A program made the translations under genes and the position numbers. Shown in pieces: positions 44,344-53,746 of a stretch of DNA of 64,000 bases. This DNA is from Rosettibacter primus (GTDB taxonomy: Bacteria; Bacteroidota; Ignavibacteria; Ignavibacteriales; Melioribacteraceae): positions 186,001 through 250,000 of the forward strand of contig NZ_JAYKGK010000005.1 of NCBI RefSeq assembly GCF_036860675.1, in the 5' to 3' direction. The notes beneath the pieces are model-generated. The model was not told where the DNA came from. It ran no database searches and was given only the letters and a program-made list of their open reading frames with translations. Each line of letters opens with the position of its first letter. Positions within the stretch are counted from its first letter, which is position 1.

Positions 44344-44427
44344 AGAGTGGTTGAATGCGGCGGTCTTGAAAACCGTTGTCCGTGTAACGCGGACCGGGGG
44401 TTCGAATCCCTCCCTCTCCGCAAATCT
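44344..44427 (+). repeat. attR: 84-bp direct repeat (partial tRNA-Ser copy)
   Basis: Identical to 37370-37453. It lacks the tRNA acceptor 5' strand and half of the D arm, so it cannot make a tRNA. It marks the right edge of the element. Confidence 0.95.
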
Positions 44428-44684
44428 ACACCAAGGCTTCGATTGGCAAACTAAGTATAATTTAAACTTCACTTGACAAGTCACTCCTGTTAGTAGACAA
44501 AAATTCCATTCAATCCTCAGTTAATAAGCACATATAATTCAAGTTTTTAACTAACTTTACCAAAAACTTATATCGATTCATCAAATTCTCTATCCATTAC
44601 AAATTCTTCTAAATTACATTTTCCTACATAAAAAATTATACTTTCCTTATCTTTATAAAAGTCAATCATTATTTTTAGAAAGTT

Positions 44685-46499
44685 ATGTATATACTCGGCA
44701 TATCAGCATACTATCATGATAGTGCAGCATGCATAATTAAAGACGGGGATATTATTGCAGCTGCTCAGGAAGAAAGATTTACACGCAAAAAGCATGACCA
44801 CAGATTTCCAATTAATGCAATCAATTTTTGTATCTCATCAACAGGGATTAATGTTAATGAATTATCCTATGTTGCATTTTATGATAAACCTTTTCTAAAA
44901 TTCGAAAGATTACTCGAAACATACCTCACATTTGCACCAAGAGGATTAAAATCTTTCCTCAAAGCAATGCCACTTTGGATTAAAGAAAAATTATGGATTA
45001 AAGAATTAATCAAAAAAGAAATTAACTTTGAAGGGGAAGTTATTTTTCCAGAACATCATGAATCTCATGCGGCATCTGCATTTTTTCCATCTCCTTTTAA
45101 CGAAGCTGCTTTTCTAACACTCGATGGTGTTGGCGAATGGACAACTACAAGTTATGGCATCGGTCAAGAAAATAAAATCCAAATTTTAGCAGATATTAAA
45201 TTCCCTCATTCACTTGGACTTCTTTACTCAGCTTTTACTTATTACACTGGATTCAAAGTAAATTCTGGTGAATACAAGGTGATGGGTTTGGCTCCTTATG
45301 GTGAACCCAAATATGTAAAATTAATTTATGACAATCTGATTGATGTAAAAGAAGATGGCTCGTTTAAACTAAACATGGATTATTTTGATTATTGTACTGG
45401 ATTAACTATGACTAACGAAAAATTTCATAAACTATTTGGAGGTAAACCAAGAAAACCAGAATCAAAATTAACACAGCGAGAAATGGATATTGCTGCATCA
45501 ATTCAAGTTGTTACAGAAGAAGTAATATTAAAAATGGTAAGGCATATTAAAAAAGAAACTAATATGAAATACCTATGTCTTGCAGGTGGTGTTGCACTAA
45601 ATTGCGTAGCCAATGGAAAGATATTAAAAGAAAATTTATTCGAAGATATCTGGATACAACCAGCAGCTGGAGATGCTGGGGGTTCATTAGGAGCTGCCTT
45701 GTTTACGTGGTATCAATATTTAGATAATAAAAGAATTGTCGATAAAAATGATAAACAAAAAGGTTCATTCTTAGGACCTTCTTATGAAAATGGTTATATA
45801 GAAGAATTCTTAAATAAAAATAAAATTCCATACAAAAAAATTAATCAAGAAGAAATTGCAAAAATTGGAGCTGAATTAATTGCACAGGGAAATGTTGTTG
45901 GATGGTTTCAGGGAAGAATGGAGTTTGGACCACGAGCACTGGGGGCACGTTCAATTTTAGGAGATGCAAGATTTCCTGATATGCAGAAAAAAATTAATCT
46001 AAAAATAAAATTTAGAGAAAGTTTTAGACCCTTTGCACCTTCAGTTCTGGAAGAAAAAGTTTCTGAATATTTTAATCTCGACAGGCCAAGTCCTTATATG
46101 TTACTCGTTGCCGATGTTAAAGAAGAAAGAAGAAAAATGATGACAGAAGAACAAAAAAAATTATTTGGAATTGATAAATTGAATGTCGTAAGATCAGACA
46201 TTCCTGCTGTAACACATGTTGACTATTCCGCACGAATACAGACTGTTAACAAAGAAACCAATCCTATTTATTATGATTTAATTAAAGAATATGAAAAATT
46301 AACCGGCTACAGTGTAATTGTTAATACATCTTTCAATGTAAGAGGAGAACCAATTGTCTGCAAGCCCGAAGAAGCTTATATTTGTTTTATGAGGACCAAC
46401 ATAGATTATCTGATAATGAGTAATTATTTGTTAGACAAAAAGGAACAAAAACCACTTTCAGAAGATGTTGAATGGAAAAAACAATTTGAACTGGATTAA
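44685..46499 (+). CDS. Carbamoyltransferase (NodU/CmcH/SxtI type)
   Basis: 604 residues. The N-terminal ASKHA/Kae1-like domain starts MYILGISAYYHDSAACIIKDG and contains the metal-binding FPEHHESHAASAFFPSPF and TLDGVGEWTTTSYG. The nucleotide-binding region has YLCLAGGVALNCVANGKI and WFQGRMEFGPRALGARSIL. The C-terminal part (NTSFNVRGEPIVCKPEEAY) is the family's second domain. Such enzymes make carbamoyl-AMP from carbamoyl phosphate and transfer the carbamoyl group to sugars, antibiotics or toxins. It is the first gene of a trio with an SxtJ-like and a DUF5989 protein. The acceptor molecule is unknown. Confidence 0.92.
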   Translation: MYILGISAYYHDSAACIIKDGDIIAAAQEERFTRKKHDHRFPINAINFCISSTGINVNELSYVAFYDKPFLKFERLLETYLTFAPRGLKSFLKAMPLWIKEKLWIKELIKKEINFEGEVIFPEHHESHAASAFFPSPFNEAAFLTLDGVGEWTTTSYGIGQENKIQILADIKFPHSLGLLYSAFTYYTGFKVNSGEYKVMGLAPYGEPKYVKLIYDNLIDVKEDGSFKLNMDYFDYCTGLTMTNEKFHKLFGGKPRKPESKLTQREMDIAASIQVVTEEVILKMVRHIKKETNMKYLCLAGGVALNCVANGKILKENLFEDIWIQPAAGDAGGSLGAALFTWYQYLDNKRIVDKNDKQKGSFLGPSYENGYIEEFLNKNKIPYKKINQEEIAKIGAELIAQGNVVGWFQGRMEFGPRALGARSILGDARFPDMQKKINLKIKFRESFRPFAPSVLEEKVSEYFNLDRPSPYMLLVADVKEERRKMMTEEQKKLFGIDKLNVVRSDIPAVTHVDYSARIQTVNKETNPIYYDLIKEYEKLTGYSVIVNTSFNVRGEPIVCKPEEAYICFMRTNIDYLIMSNYLLDKKEQKPLSEDVEWKKQFELD

Positions 46500-46501
46500 T
46501 T

Positions 46502-46918
46502 GTGATACTCGAAGAAATTAAAAATATTGATTGCAGCAAACGCGCATTAAAAAAATTTGGATTTACCTTTGCAGTAATCTCATTCTTAATTAGTATAATT
46601 TCATTTTTAAATCATTCAAAATTCTTTTTCTACTTTATTCTTGCTGGATTGCTGCTTTTAGTAATTTCTATTTCTATTCCCCAATCTCTAAAATATATTT
46701 ACAAAATCTGGATGACCTTTGCATTAATCTTAGGAATTATAACAACGAATCTTATATTAACTATCCTTTTTTATGCAATCATTACTCCAATAGGATTAAT
46801 TATCAAGTTAAGAGACAAAGACCTTCTTGACCTTAAATTTAAAAAAGATAGCAATACTTATTGGAATTACAGAAAGATTAAAGAATACAAAAGAGAATAT
46901 TCCGAAAGACAATTTTAA
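46502..46918 (+). CDS. SxtJ-like membrane protein
   Basis: 138 residues, GTG start 2 bp after the carbamoyltransferase stop. The N-terminal SKRALKKFGFTFAVISFLISII is followed by two or three more membrane helices (FFYFILAGLLLLVISISI, WMTFALILGIITTNLILTILFYAIITPIGLI) and a polar tail. It fits the small SxtJ family that follows carbamoyltransferases in saxitoxin and many other bacterial loci. The activity is not known. Tight spacing indicates translational coupling. It probably acts at the membrane with the carbamoyltransferase. Confidence 0.75.
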   Translation: MILEEIKNIDCSKRALKKFGFTFAVISFLISIISFLNHSKFFFYFILAGLLLLVISISIPQSLKYIYKIWMTFALILGIITTNLILTILFYAIITPIGLIIKLRDKDLLDLKFKKDSNTYWNYRKIKEYKREYSERQF

Positions 46919-46928
46919 TGAGGCATAT

Positions 46929-47087
46929 ATGAGTAAAATATCTGTAGTCAAAGAGTTATGGGATTTTCTAAAAGAAAGAAAAAAATGGTGGCTTTTGCCA
47001 ATTGTAATATTTCTAATAATAATAAGCGGATTAATTATTCTAACACAAGGTTCAGCATTAGCACCATTTATATATGCAATTTTTTAA
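46929..47087 (+). CDS. DUF5989 family small membrane protein
   Basis: 52 residues from the ATG at 46929, which has a GAGG ribosome site. The family's conserved pattern is plain: VVKELWDFLKERKKWWLLPI, one membrane helix, then the ending TQGSALAPFIYAIF. It is the third member of the carbamoyltransferase/SxtJ/DUF5989 trio, 10 bp after SxtJ. A longer in-frame start upstream would overlap SxtJ and is rejected. The function is unknown. Confidence 0.8.
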   Translation: MSKISVVKELWDFLKERKKWWLLPIVIFLIIISGLIILTQGSALAPFIYAIF

Positions 47088-47105
47088 TTAAGACTTGATG
47101 AAATG

Positions 47106-47204
47106 AAGGCTGTCTTAAAAGTAGTTATTCAAAAAATATATCCGCGAAAATCCATTTTATCTTTACATCTGAATCTCATTATAAGTACTTTTTAAGATAG
47201 CCTT
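47106..47204. repeat. Inverted repeat between convergent genes (terminator or MITE-like)
   Basis: AAGGCTGTCTTAAAA at 47106 pairs with TTTTTAAGATAGCCTT ending at 47204, with one mismatch over about 15 bp and a roughly 65-bp interior. It lies between the trio and the MFS gene on the opposite strand. Its arm resembles the AGGCTGTCTAAAA fragment at 10858. No clear target-site duplication is visible. Confidence 0.45.
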
Positions 47205-47216
47205 ATTATCAAAATA

Positions 47217-48758
47217 TTACATTTTTTTTTGACTATGTTGTATAGTATGGTCTGCATCTACATCATTAACAAACATAGTCAATGCTGCAGCAACAATCAT
47301 TGATATTCCACCAAGAACAAGTGCATAAATTGCTTCTCCTTTGAACAATGTTCTAACAAAGAATCCTAAAATTGCAGCAGCAGTAATTTGAGGAATTACA
47401 ATAAAGAAATTAAATATTCCCATATATACACCCATTTTTTTAGGTGGCAGTGAACCTGTTAATATTGCATACGGCATAGCTAAAATTGAAGCCCAAGCTA
47501 ATCCAATTCCCAATTCTGAAATCAATAACATTTTGGGATCTTTAATAAAATAAAAAGATAGTAAACCCAATCCCCCACAAATTAAGCTTATTGAATGAAC
47601 AGTTTTACGACTTGACTTTCTTGCTAAAGCAATTAATAAAAAAGCCATAACTGCTGCAAATCCATTATAAACTGACATTAAAACACCAACCCAGTTAGCT
47701 CCTTCATTATAGAGAGTTGAAGATGTATCCGTTGCACCATAAATATGATGTGTTACAGCGGGAGTTGTATATATCCACATTGCAAATAAAGCAAACCAGG
47801 AAAAAAATTGAACAAATGCTAATTGAATCATCGTTCTTGGCATATTATATAAATCATTAATAATTACAACAAGTCCATTTGACTTCTGCTTATTAACAAA
47901 AAAACTAACCAGTAACTGCAATAATCCAAAAGTAAAAATTCCAGAAAAGAATATAGCAAGCCCATAATCCATATAAATAAAAAATTTAAAAACTATAAAA
48001 AGCAGTAATCCTGCAGCGCTCCATTTAATTCCATTCAGAAAAAACTTTTTATATTCTGTTAAATCTCTTAAAGGATTTTCTTTTTCTTTTGAAGAATCAA
48101 CACTTGATTTAGATTGAGAAAATTTTTCCAGTTCTTCTGGAGAATACTCTTTAGATTTTAAAACTGTCCAAAGAACCGCAAGAAAAAAAACTATTCCACC
48201 AATGTAAAATGAAAATTTTACACTGTCCGGAATTTCTCCTGGAGGAGCTGTGTTTTTAATCCCTAAAAAGTTTGTCATCAAATATGGTAATGCTGAAGCT
48301 ATTACTGCACCCGTTCCAATAAAAAAGCTTTGCATAGAAAAGCCAAGAGTTCTTTGTGAAGAAGGGAGCATATCGCCAACAAACGCTCTAAAAGGTTCCA
48401 TTGAGATATTAATTGATGCATCCATTATCCAAAGCATACCAGCTGCAACCCACAAAGCTGGTGAATTTGGCATAATCATTAATGCTATCGATGCAAGAAT
48501 TGCTCCTGTAAGAAAATATGGCTTCCTTCTTCCTAATCTATTCCATGTATTATCACTCATGTGACCAATAATAGGTTGAACTATTAAACCAGTAACCGGT
48601 GCAGCAATCCAGAGTATTGGGATATCATCGATATTTGCACCAAGTGTTTCAAATATTCTACTTACATTTGCATTTTGAAGTGCAAAACCAAATTGAATTC
48701 CAAGGAATCCAAAACTCATATTCCAGATTTGCCAGAAACTTAAGCGCGGTTTTTCCAT
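47217..48758 (-). CDS. MFS transporter, SLC45/GPH-like (maltose or sucrose type)
   Basis: Inner-membrane transporter of 513 residues with about 12 helices. SLC45-type signatures are FGFLGIQFGFALQNANVSRIFETLGA, WIAAPVTGLIVQPIIGHMSDNTW, the MFS loop RLGRRKPYFLTGAILA, MEPFRAFVGDMLP and LAMPYAILTGSLPPKKMGVYMG. Members import maltose, sucrose or other disaccharides with protons. It lies 14 bp downstream of a secreted GH13 enzyme on the same strand, and malQ is divergent next to that, so maltose or maltodextrin is the likely substrate. Ribosome site AAGGAAA. Confidence 0.88.
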   Translation of the reverse strand: MEKPRLSFWQIWNMSFGFLGIQFGFALQNANVSRIFETLGANIDDIPILWIAAPVTGLIVQPIIGHMSDNTWNRLGRRKPYFLTGAILASIALMIMPNSPALWVAAGMLWIMDASINISMEPFRAFVGDMLPSSQRTLGFSMQSFFIGTGAVIASALPYLMTNFLGIKNTAPPGEIPDSVKFSFYIGGIVFFLAVLWTVLKSKEYSPEELEKFSQSKSSVDSSKEKENPLRDLTEYKKFFLNGIKWSAAGLLLFIVFKFFIYMDYGLAIFFSGIFTFGLLQLLVSFFVNKQKSNGLVVIINDLYNMPRTMIQLAFVQFFSWFALFAMWIYTTPAVTHHIYGATDTSSTLYNEGANWVGVLMSVYNGFAAVMAFLLIALARKSSRKTVHSISLICGGLGLLSFYFIKDPKMLLISELGIGLAWASILAMPYAILTGSLPPKKMGVYMGIFNFFIVIPQITAAAILGFFVRTLFKGEAIYALVLGGISMIVAAALTMFVNDVDADHTIQHSQKKM

Positions 48759-48772
48759 AAATTTTTCCTTTT

Positions 48773-50155
48773 TTATTTGACCTTAATTAAAACAATATAT
48801 TCCCACGGCTGCAGTTCAAATTCTTGATTGGATTTAATTTCTACTTCTTCGCCTGTAAAATAATTTTTATATGTTCCTTTTAATTTTCCAAAATTTATTA
48901 ATGCATGTTGATTCTTAGATGAAAAATTAAAAACAGAAATTACTTTGTTTTCTTTTTTCAATCGATAAAATGTCAATACATTATCTTCATTATCATTATT
49001 CAATAATTTTATTTCTCCACCATATTTACCATTCCAGAGTGATTTATTTTCTTTCTTTAACTTTATCAAATCAGAAAAGAATTTTTCATACTTCATGTCA
49101 TTCCAGAAAATTGTATCTTTATCAAAAAAACGGAGTCTTTTGTTTAAGCCGGCTTCTTGCCCGCTATAAAGAAGAGGAATCCCTCGAGTAACAAAAATGA
49201 ATGTATTAAAAGCATCTACTGCTTTTCCCAATCTTTCAAATTCAGTTCCACTCCAGGAGTTTTCGTCATGATTCGTAGTAAAGTTAAGCCGATATCCTTC
49301 TTCGGGGTAATTCTTTTTTTCATCTTTGATATGATTAATCAAAGCCCGTGCATTCAATTTTCCTATTGCTATATCATTCATTAAATCTTTTAATTGCCAG
49401 TTATAAGTAACATCAAATGCTTTGTGCAGATATGGTTCACTTGCTTCTGCAAGCATAAAGAGAGGTTTTATTTTTTGTAGTTTAGTTCTTGCTTCAATCC
49501 AAAATTCTATAGGAACCCCAACAGCATAATCACATCTGAAACCATCAACATTAAATTCTTTTACCCAGTATTCCATAGCATCAATCATTTTATTCCATAA
49601 TTCTTTATTATCATAATTAAGATCAATTACATCACTCCAATCAGCAACAGGAGGATAAAATTCACCCTTTTCATTCTTGCTAAAAAAATCTGGATTAGTT
49701 TTTGTCCAAACATTATCCCATGATGTATGATTACCAACCCAATCAAGCATAACATACATTCCAAGTTGATGAATTTTTTCTACGAGTTCTTTAAAATCCT
49801 CTTCAGTTCCAAATTCTGGATTAATTGCTTTATAATCTTTGATAGAATAATAACTCCCTAAAGAACCTTTTCTGTTTTGTTCTCCAATTGGATGAATTGG
49901 CATAAACCACAAAACATCAATTCCCATCTTTTTTAATCTTGGCAGGTGTTTCTCGAATGCTTTAAATGTTCCTTCAGGTGTAAACTGTCTTACATTCACT
50001 TCGTATATAACAACATTCTTTGTCCACTCAGGAGGATTAAAAAGACTTTTCTCAAGTAACTTCTTTTCCTTTGGGAAAGAATTAACAAAAAGAACTAAAA
50101 ATAATATATAAACTAAGTAAACAAAGTAATTATTTTTTTTAGAGCCGATAAACAT
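48773..50155 (-). CDS. Secreted alpha-amylase family enzyme (GH13)
   Basis: 460 residues with an N-terminal signal or anchor (YFVYLVYILFLVLFVNSFP). The GH13 barrel regions are IYEVNVRQFTPEGTF, region I MLDWVGNHTSWDN, region II GFRCDYAVGVP (Asp nucleophile), region III FMLAEASEP (Glu acid/base) and region IV FTTNHDENSW. A C-terminal beta domain follows (ENKVISVFNFSSKNQ). It hydrolyses alpha-glucans to maltodextrins, probably in the periplasm or outside. It is transcribed with the SLC45-like transporter. Only 127 bp separate it from the divergent malQ. Ribosome site GGAG. Confidence 0.9.
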   Translation of the reverse strand: MFIGSKKNNYFVYLVYILFLVLFVNSFPKEKKLLEKSLFNPPEWTKNVVIYEVNVRQFTPEGTFKAFEKHLPRLKKMGIDVLWFMPIHPIGEQNRKGSLGSYYSIKDYKAINPEFGTEEDFKELVEKIHQLGMYVMLDWVGNHTSWDNVWTKTNPDFFSKNEKGEFYPPVADWSDVIDLNYDNKELWNKMIDAMEYWVKEFNVDGFRCDYAVGVPIEFWIEARTKLQKIKPLFMLAEASEPYLHKAFDVTYNWQLKDLMNDIAIGKLNARALINHIKDEKKNYPEEGYRLNFTTNHDENSWSGTEFERLGKAVDAFNTFIFVTRGIPLLYSGQEAGLNKRLRFFDKDTIFWNDMKYEKFFSDLIKLKKENKSLWNGKYGGEIKLLNNDNEDNVLTFYRLKKENKVISVFNFSSKNQHALINFGKLKGTYKNYFTGEEVEIKSNQEFELQPWEYIVLIKVK

Positions 50156-50282
50156 AAATTCTCCTTTTTATTTTATGAAAAACTACACTATTTTTTTTTT
50201 GCGAACAAATGCAATTTAATAATGCTATTAATGATTATATTTGGTAACCAAGCTAATAATGATTAATAAATAAGAGGTTAGT

Positions 50283-51806
50283 ATGAAATACAATCGTTCG
50301 GCTGGAATTTTGCTGCATCCTACTTCGTTGCCATCGAGATATGGAATTGGAGATTTTGGATATGATGCTTTTCGGTTTGTTGATTTTCTTGAAGAGGCAA
50401 AACAAACTTTGTGGCAAATTTTGCCTCTCGGTCCGACTGGTTATGGCAATTCACCTTATCAATGTTTTTCTGCATTTGCCGGAAATCCCCTGTTAATTAG
50501 TCCTGACAAATTAAAAGAAGAAAATTTACTTGAAGATAAAGATTTAGAAAATTCTCCTTCCTCAAATCCGCATCAAGTTGACTTCAGTGAAATAATCAAT
50601 TATAAATTTACTCACTTAAAAAAAGCTTATAAAAATTTTATACAAAGAAAAGAACCCGAAGATTTTATAAAATTCAAAGAAAAAAATAAATTCTGGCTGG
50701 AAGATTTTGCATTATTTATGGCTCTCAAAAATTATCACAATGGAAATGTCTGGTCAAAATGGGAAACAGAAATTGCTTTTAGAAAAAAAGATGCAATAAA
50801 AAAATGGAAAGAAAAATTAAAAGAAGAAATTCAGTTTCATGAATTTGTTCAGTTTACATTTTTCAAACAATGGAAAGAAATAAAAAATTATGCGAACAGT
50901 AAGAAAATAAAAATTATTGGTGATGTCCCAATTTATATAGCATACGATAGTGCAGATTTGTGGTCAAACAGAAATTTATTCACTGTTGATGAAGAAGGCA
51001 ATTTAGAATTTGTTGCAGGTGTTCCCCCTGATTATTTTAGTAAAACCGGACAGTTATGGGGAAATCCACTTTACAAATGGGATGAAATGGAAAAAACAAA
51101 TTTTGATTGGTGGATAAAAAGATTTTCAAAAATGTTTGAACTGGTTGACATTGTCAGAATAGACCACTTTAGAGGTTTTGAAGCTTACTATAAAATTCCC
51201 GGCAATGCAAAAACTGCTGAACACGGCGAATGGGTTAAAGCACCTGGTGAAAAATTATTTAAAACAATAATTGATAAACTTGGTGATGTGCCAATTCTTG
51301 CTGAAGATTTGGGCGTAATTACAAAAGAAGTAAATGAATTGAGAATGAAATTTAATTTCCCCGGAATGAAAATATTACAATTTGCATTTGGCAAAACAGG
51401 CGAAAAAAGATTTCTTCCTCATAATCACGAAAAGAATTGTGTTGTCTATACCGGTTCACATGATAATGATACAACAAAAGGATTTTTTAGAAAAGAAAAA
51501 GAACTCAATTCTGATGTATTCAGACATGCACAATTTTATATGAACTACTTTGGCGATGATATGTGTTCAGCTTTAATAAGATTGGCTTATTCTTCTGTTG
51601 CTGATATTGTTGTAATTCCAATGCAAGATATTTTGAATCTTGATACTCATGCACGCATGAATTTTCCGGGAAAACCCGATGGCAACTGGTCATGGAGATT
51701 TACATGGGAACAAATTAATGAAGAACTTAAGAATCAAATTGCAAAACTCGTCTTGCTTTATGAAAGATATCAATTTGAGAATGAATACTCACATGTTGTA
51801 TTTTAA
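50283..51806 (+). CDS. malQ: 4-alpha-glucanotransferase (amylomaltase)
   Basis: GH77 enzyme of 507 residues that transfers glucan segments between maltodextrins, in the cytoplasm (no signal peptide). Signatures are RSAGILLHPTSLPSRYGIGDFG, WQILPLGPTGYGNSPYQCFSAFAGNP, VPPDYFSKTGQLWGNPLY, VRIDHFRGFEAYY (Asp nucleophile), ILAEDLGVITKEV (Glu acid/base) and YTGSHDNDTTKGF. Length is normal for the family. The ribosome site AGAGGTTAGT is good. Together with the neighbouring amylase and transporter it forms a short alpha-glucan pathway. It is convergent with the SGNH hydrolase gene at a 7-bp gap. Confidence 0.95.
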   Translation: MKYNRSAGILLHPTSLPSRYGIGDFGYDAFRFVDFLEEAKQTLWQILPLGPTGYGNSPYQCFSAFAGNPLLISPDKLKEENLLEDKDLENSPSSNPHQVDFSEIINYKFTHLKKAYKNFIQRKEPEDFIKFKEKNKFWLEDFALFMALKNYHNGNVWSKWETEIAFRKKDAIKKWKEKLKEEIQFHEFVQFTFFKQWKEIKNYANSKKIKIIGDVPIYIAYDSADLWSNRNLFTVDEEGNLEFVAGVPPDYFSKTGQLWGNPLYKWDEMEKTNFDWWIKRFSKMFELVDIVRIDHFRGFEAYYKIPGNAKTAEHGEWVKAPGEKLFKTIIDKLGDVPILAEDLGVITKEVNELRMKFNFPGMKILQFAFGKTGEKRFLPHNHEKNCVVYTGSHDNDTTKGFFRKEKELNSDVFRHAQFYMNYFGDDMCSALIRLAYSSVADIVVIPMQDILNLDTHARMNFPGKPDGNWSWRFTWEQINEELKNQIAKLVLLYERYQFENEYSHVVF

Positions 51807-51813
51807 GAAAAAA

Positions 51814-53721
51814 TTATTTGCTTACAATATTCAATAATTCATTATATAAAACCTGTGCACCGGGATATCGGGAATCTAATTTGAGTAATTTCTTTACAGT
51901 TGTTAAAGCTTTGTTATATTCTTTGTTCAATGCATAAGCTCCGGAAAGATTATAAATTACCTGAGTATCAGTGCTGTCGTATAAAAATGATTCCTCTAGA
52001 AATTTTATAGCAGGTTGTATATTTCCAGAATTTAATTCAATTTGTCCAAGCCATTTTGATGAGAAAGAATTCGGTTTAATTTTATATTCTGCAATTAATA
52101 TTTTATAAGCATTTTTATAATCTTGATTTTTAAGATACTTTACTGCCAAGATTTCAAGCTGATTAAAATTTTCCTTTATGAATGGATATTGATAAATTAA
52201 AGCAGAGATATGATTCAAAAAACCATCAAGATTATTTTTAATTAAATACTTATTTGCAGCTTTTTCATGTGCTTGTATCCATCTCAACTTGTTATCAAGA
52301 TATTCAATTGCTATGGTATCAATAAATGTTTTGGGATTACATACTTCTTCAATAGTTTTTTTCTTTGAAGGATTAATAAATGGCCAATCATTTTTTAATA
52401 ACTTTATTCTAAAATCAGCAATGGTTGAATCAAGTTCTGAAATAATAAAATTAGATACAGTAATACTATCTTGAATGCCATATTCATATTTAGGTTTTGA
52501 ATTATCCGGTAAATAATTCATCTCGTTCATTTTATCATAAAAAAGTTTCCCAATTAATTGATAGCCCCTTAATGTTGGATGAAGATGGTCTGTCATTAAA
52601 TTATTTCCAATAATATTATTGGGGCTGATAGAAGAAAATAACGAATCAACATCTATATAAGGCACATTATAAGTTTTAGATAAACTACGAATTATAGAAT
52701 TAATCTCCTCAGGTGCTCTGAATCTTAATCCATCTAAATCTTTTGCAAATCTAAAAAGTGAATCTGCTTTTTTGAAATTTCCTTTATTATAAAACTGAAT
52801 AGCTTCATTGTATACGCTTTGAGCAGTATAGTTTTTATATTTTGTAGATATAAACGGAGGCTGGTCTTTGATATTGCTTGCTACTGTCGAGATTATAACT
52901 GGAATTTTTCCTTCTTTAAGTTTTCTTAACACATCACCAATGTTTTCCTTAAATTGCTTTAATCCAGTTTTGTAAGTTTCAGAATTAAATGCAATATATT
53001 TTTCTTTTGCCATTCTCGACATCAAAGTTCCGGAAGAATACGGATTTTCAGGTTTGGCAATTAACGAAGTAATCCACCTAAGAAAATTTTTTATCAATTG
53101 AGTTGTTCTAAATTTGTTCAAAAATAGCATAGCATTGATAATCTCTCTTGAACCTGTTCCGGTTTCTAAGGAACCCACACCAAGAGCACCATAATATTCA
53201 TTATGCCCTGCATAAATTAAAATGAGGTCGGGCTTTTGATTTATTACTTCAGGAATAAAATCTCTGATTGTAAAACTATTAGTTGCTGTAAGACTTAGAT
53301 TAACAACTTCAATTTTTTTATGGGGATAATTTAATTCAAGTCTTCTGCGAATATATCTTGAAAAAGAACCCATTGGCATATATGGATAACCTGCTGCACT
53401 GCTTCCTCCAAGGACAAAAACTCTAAAAGCATCTTTATCTTTCACTTTATCAAACACATCTTCAATTGAAGAAGGAGTATTTTTAACATTAGAAAAATAT
53501 CTTCTTGCTGCATCTGGATTCAGCATCAATTTACCTTGTGCAACTTCTTCCCACATACTCAAATCGTAGCCATAATTAAAAATTCTTAAACCCAATTCTA
53601 ATACAATAAAAAACAGAAATGGAATAGAGATCATTATCAAATAAAAATAAAGCGGGCTTTTTGATGGTGGTTGATCAGTAAAAATTGATTTTTCTTTTTT
53701 TACTTTTCTTTTAGGAGTCAT
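51814..53721 (-). CDS. SGNH/GDSL hydrolase-like protein with TPR C-terminus
   Basis: 635 residues. A basic cytoplasmic start (MTPKRKVKKEKSIF) precedes one membrane helix (YFYLIMISIPFLFFIVLELGLRIF). The SGNH domain follows: FVLGGSSAAGYPYMPMGSF (block I, Ser), VVNLSLTATNSFTIRDF, LILIYAGHNEYYGALG (block III Asn) and MTDHLHPTLRGYQLIG (block V, Asp-x-x-His). A C-terminal region from about residue 490 to the end has helical TPR-like pairs (YKNAYKILIAEYKIKPNSFSSKWLGQIELNSGN). The family includes esterases and glycan deacetylases; the substrate is unknown. It is 25 bp downstream of the tail-specific protease on the same strand. Confidence 0.82.
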   Translation of the reverse strand: MTPKRKVKKEKSIFTDQPPSKSPLYFYLIMISIPFLFFIVLELGLRIFNYGYDLSMWEEVAQGKLMLNPDAARRYFSNVKNTPSSIEDVFDKVKDKDAFRVFVLGGSSAAGYPYMPMGSFSRYIRRRLELNYPHKKIEVVNLSLTATNSFTIRDFIPEVINQKPDLILIYAGHNEYYGALGVGSLETGTGSREIINAMLFLNKFRTTQLIKNFLRWITSLIAKPENPYSSGTLMSRMAKEKYIAFNSETYKTGLKQFKENIGDVLRKLKEGKIPVIISTVASNIKDQPPFISTKYKNYTAQSVYNEAIQFYNKGNFKKADSLFRFAKDLDGLRFRAPEEINSIIRSLSKTYNVPYIDVDSLFSSISPNNIIGNNLMTDHLHPTLRGYQLIGKLFYDKMNEMNYLPDNSKPKYEYGIQDSITVSNFIISELDSTIADFRIKLLKNDWPFINPSKKKTIEEVCNPKTFIDTIAIEYLDNKLRWIQAHEKAANKYLIKNNLDGFLNHISALIYQYPFIKENFNQLEILAVKYLKNQDYKNAYKILIAEYKIKPNSFSSKWLGQIELNSGNIQPAIKFLEESFLYDSTDTQVIYNLSGAYALNKEYNKALTTVKKLLKLDSRYPGAQVLYNELLNIVSK

Positions 53722-53746
53722 TAATAATATCAGCTAAGAAAATTAT

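Larger units (their letters stand above)
37370..44427. mobile_element. ~7 kb integrative element in tRNA-Ser(TGA), replicating/satellite-like
   Basis: Bounded by 84-bp perfect direct repeats of the tRNA-Ser 3' region, 6974 bp apart. Inside, all on the minus strand, are two tyrosine recombinases, an 82-residue protein, a lambda-O-like initiator, a DnaB-like helicase, a 319-residue HTH protein and a 71-residue protein. Integrase 2 abuts the right attachment site. Arm-type heptamers GTCATCA flank both ends internally. No capsid, tail, packaging, lysis, relaxase or mating-pair gene is visible. It may therefore be a satellite, an integrative plasmid-like element or a shrunken prophage. Confidence is high for integration and lower for class. 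Confidence 0.88.

Noticed and set aside
37370..44427. Tandem insertion of two elements, one per integrase
   Set aside because: No third copy of the tRNA-Ser att core was found between 41450 and 41740 or elsewhere inside, and the arm sites occur only at the outer ends. Loss of a middle site cannot be excluded.
37370..44427. Complete prophage
   Set aside because: No capsid, portal, terminase, tail or lysis gene can be recognised in 7 kb; only replication and integration genes are identifiable.
44275..44484. 69-residue minus-strand frame containing REGFEPPVRVTRTTVF
   Set aside because: It is the antisense of the partial tRNA-Ser copy at attR. This peptide is a well-known false gene call over tRNA-Ser sequences.
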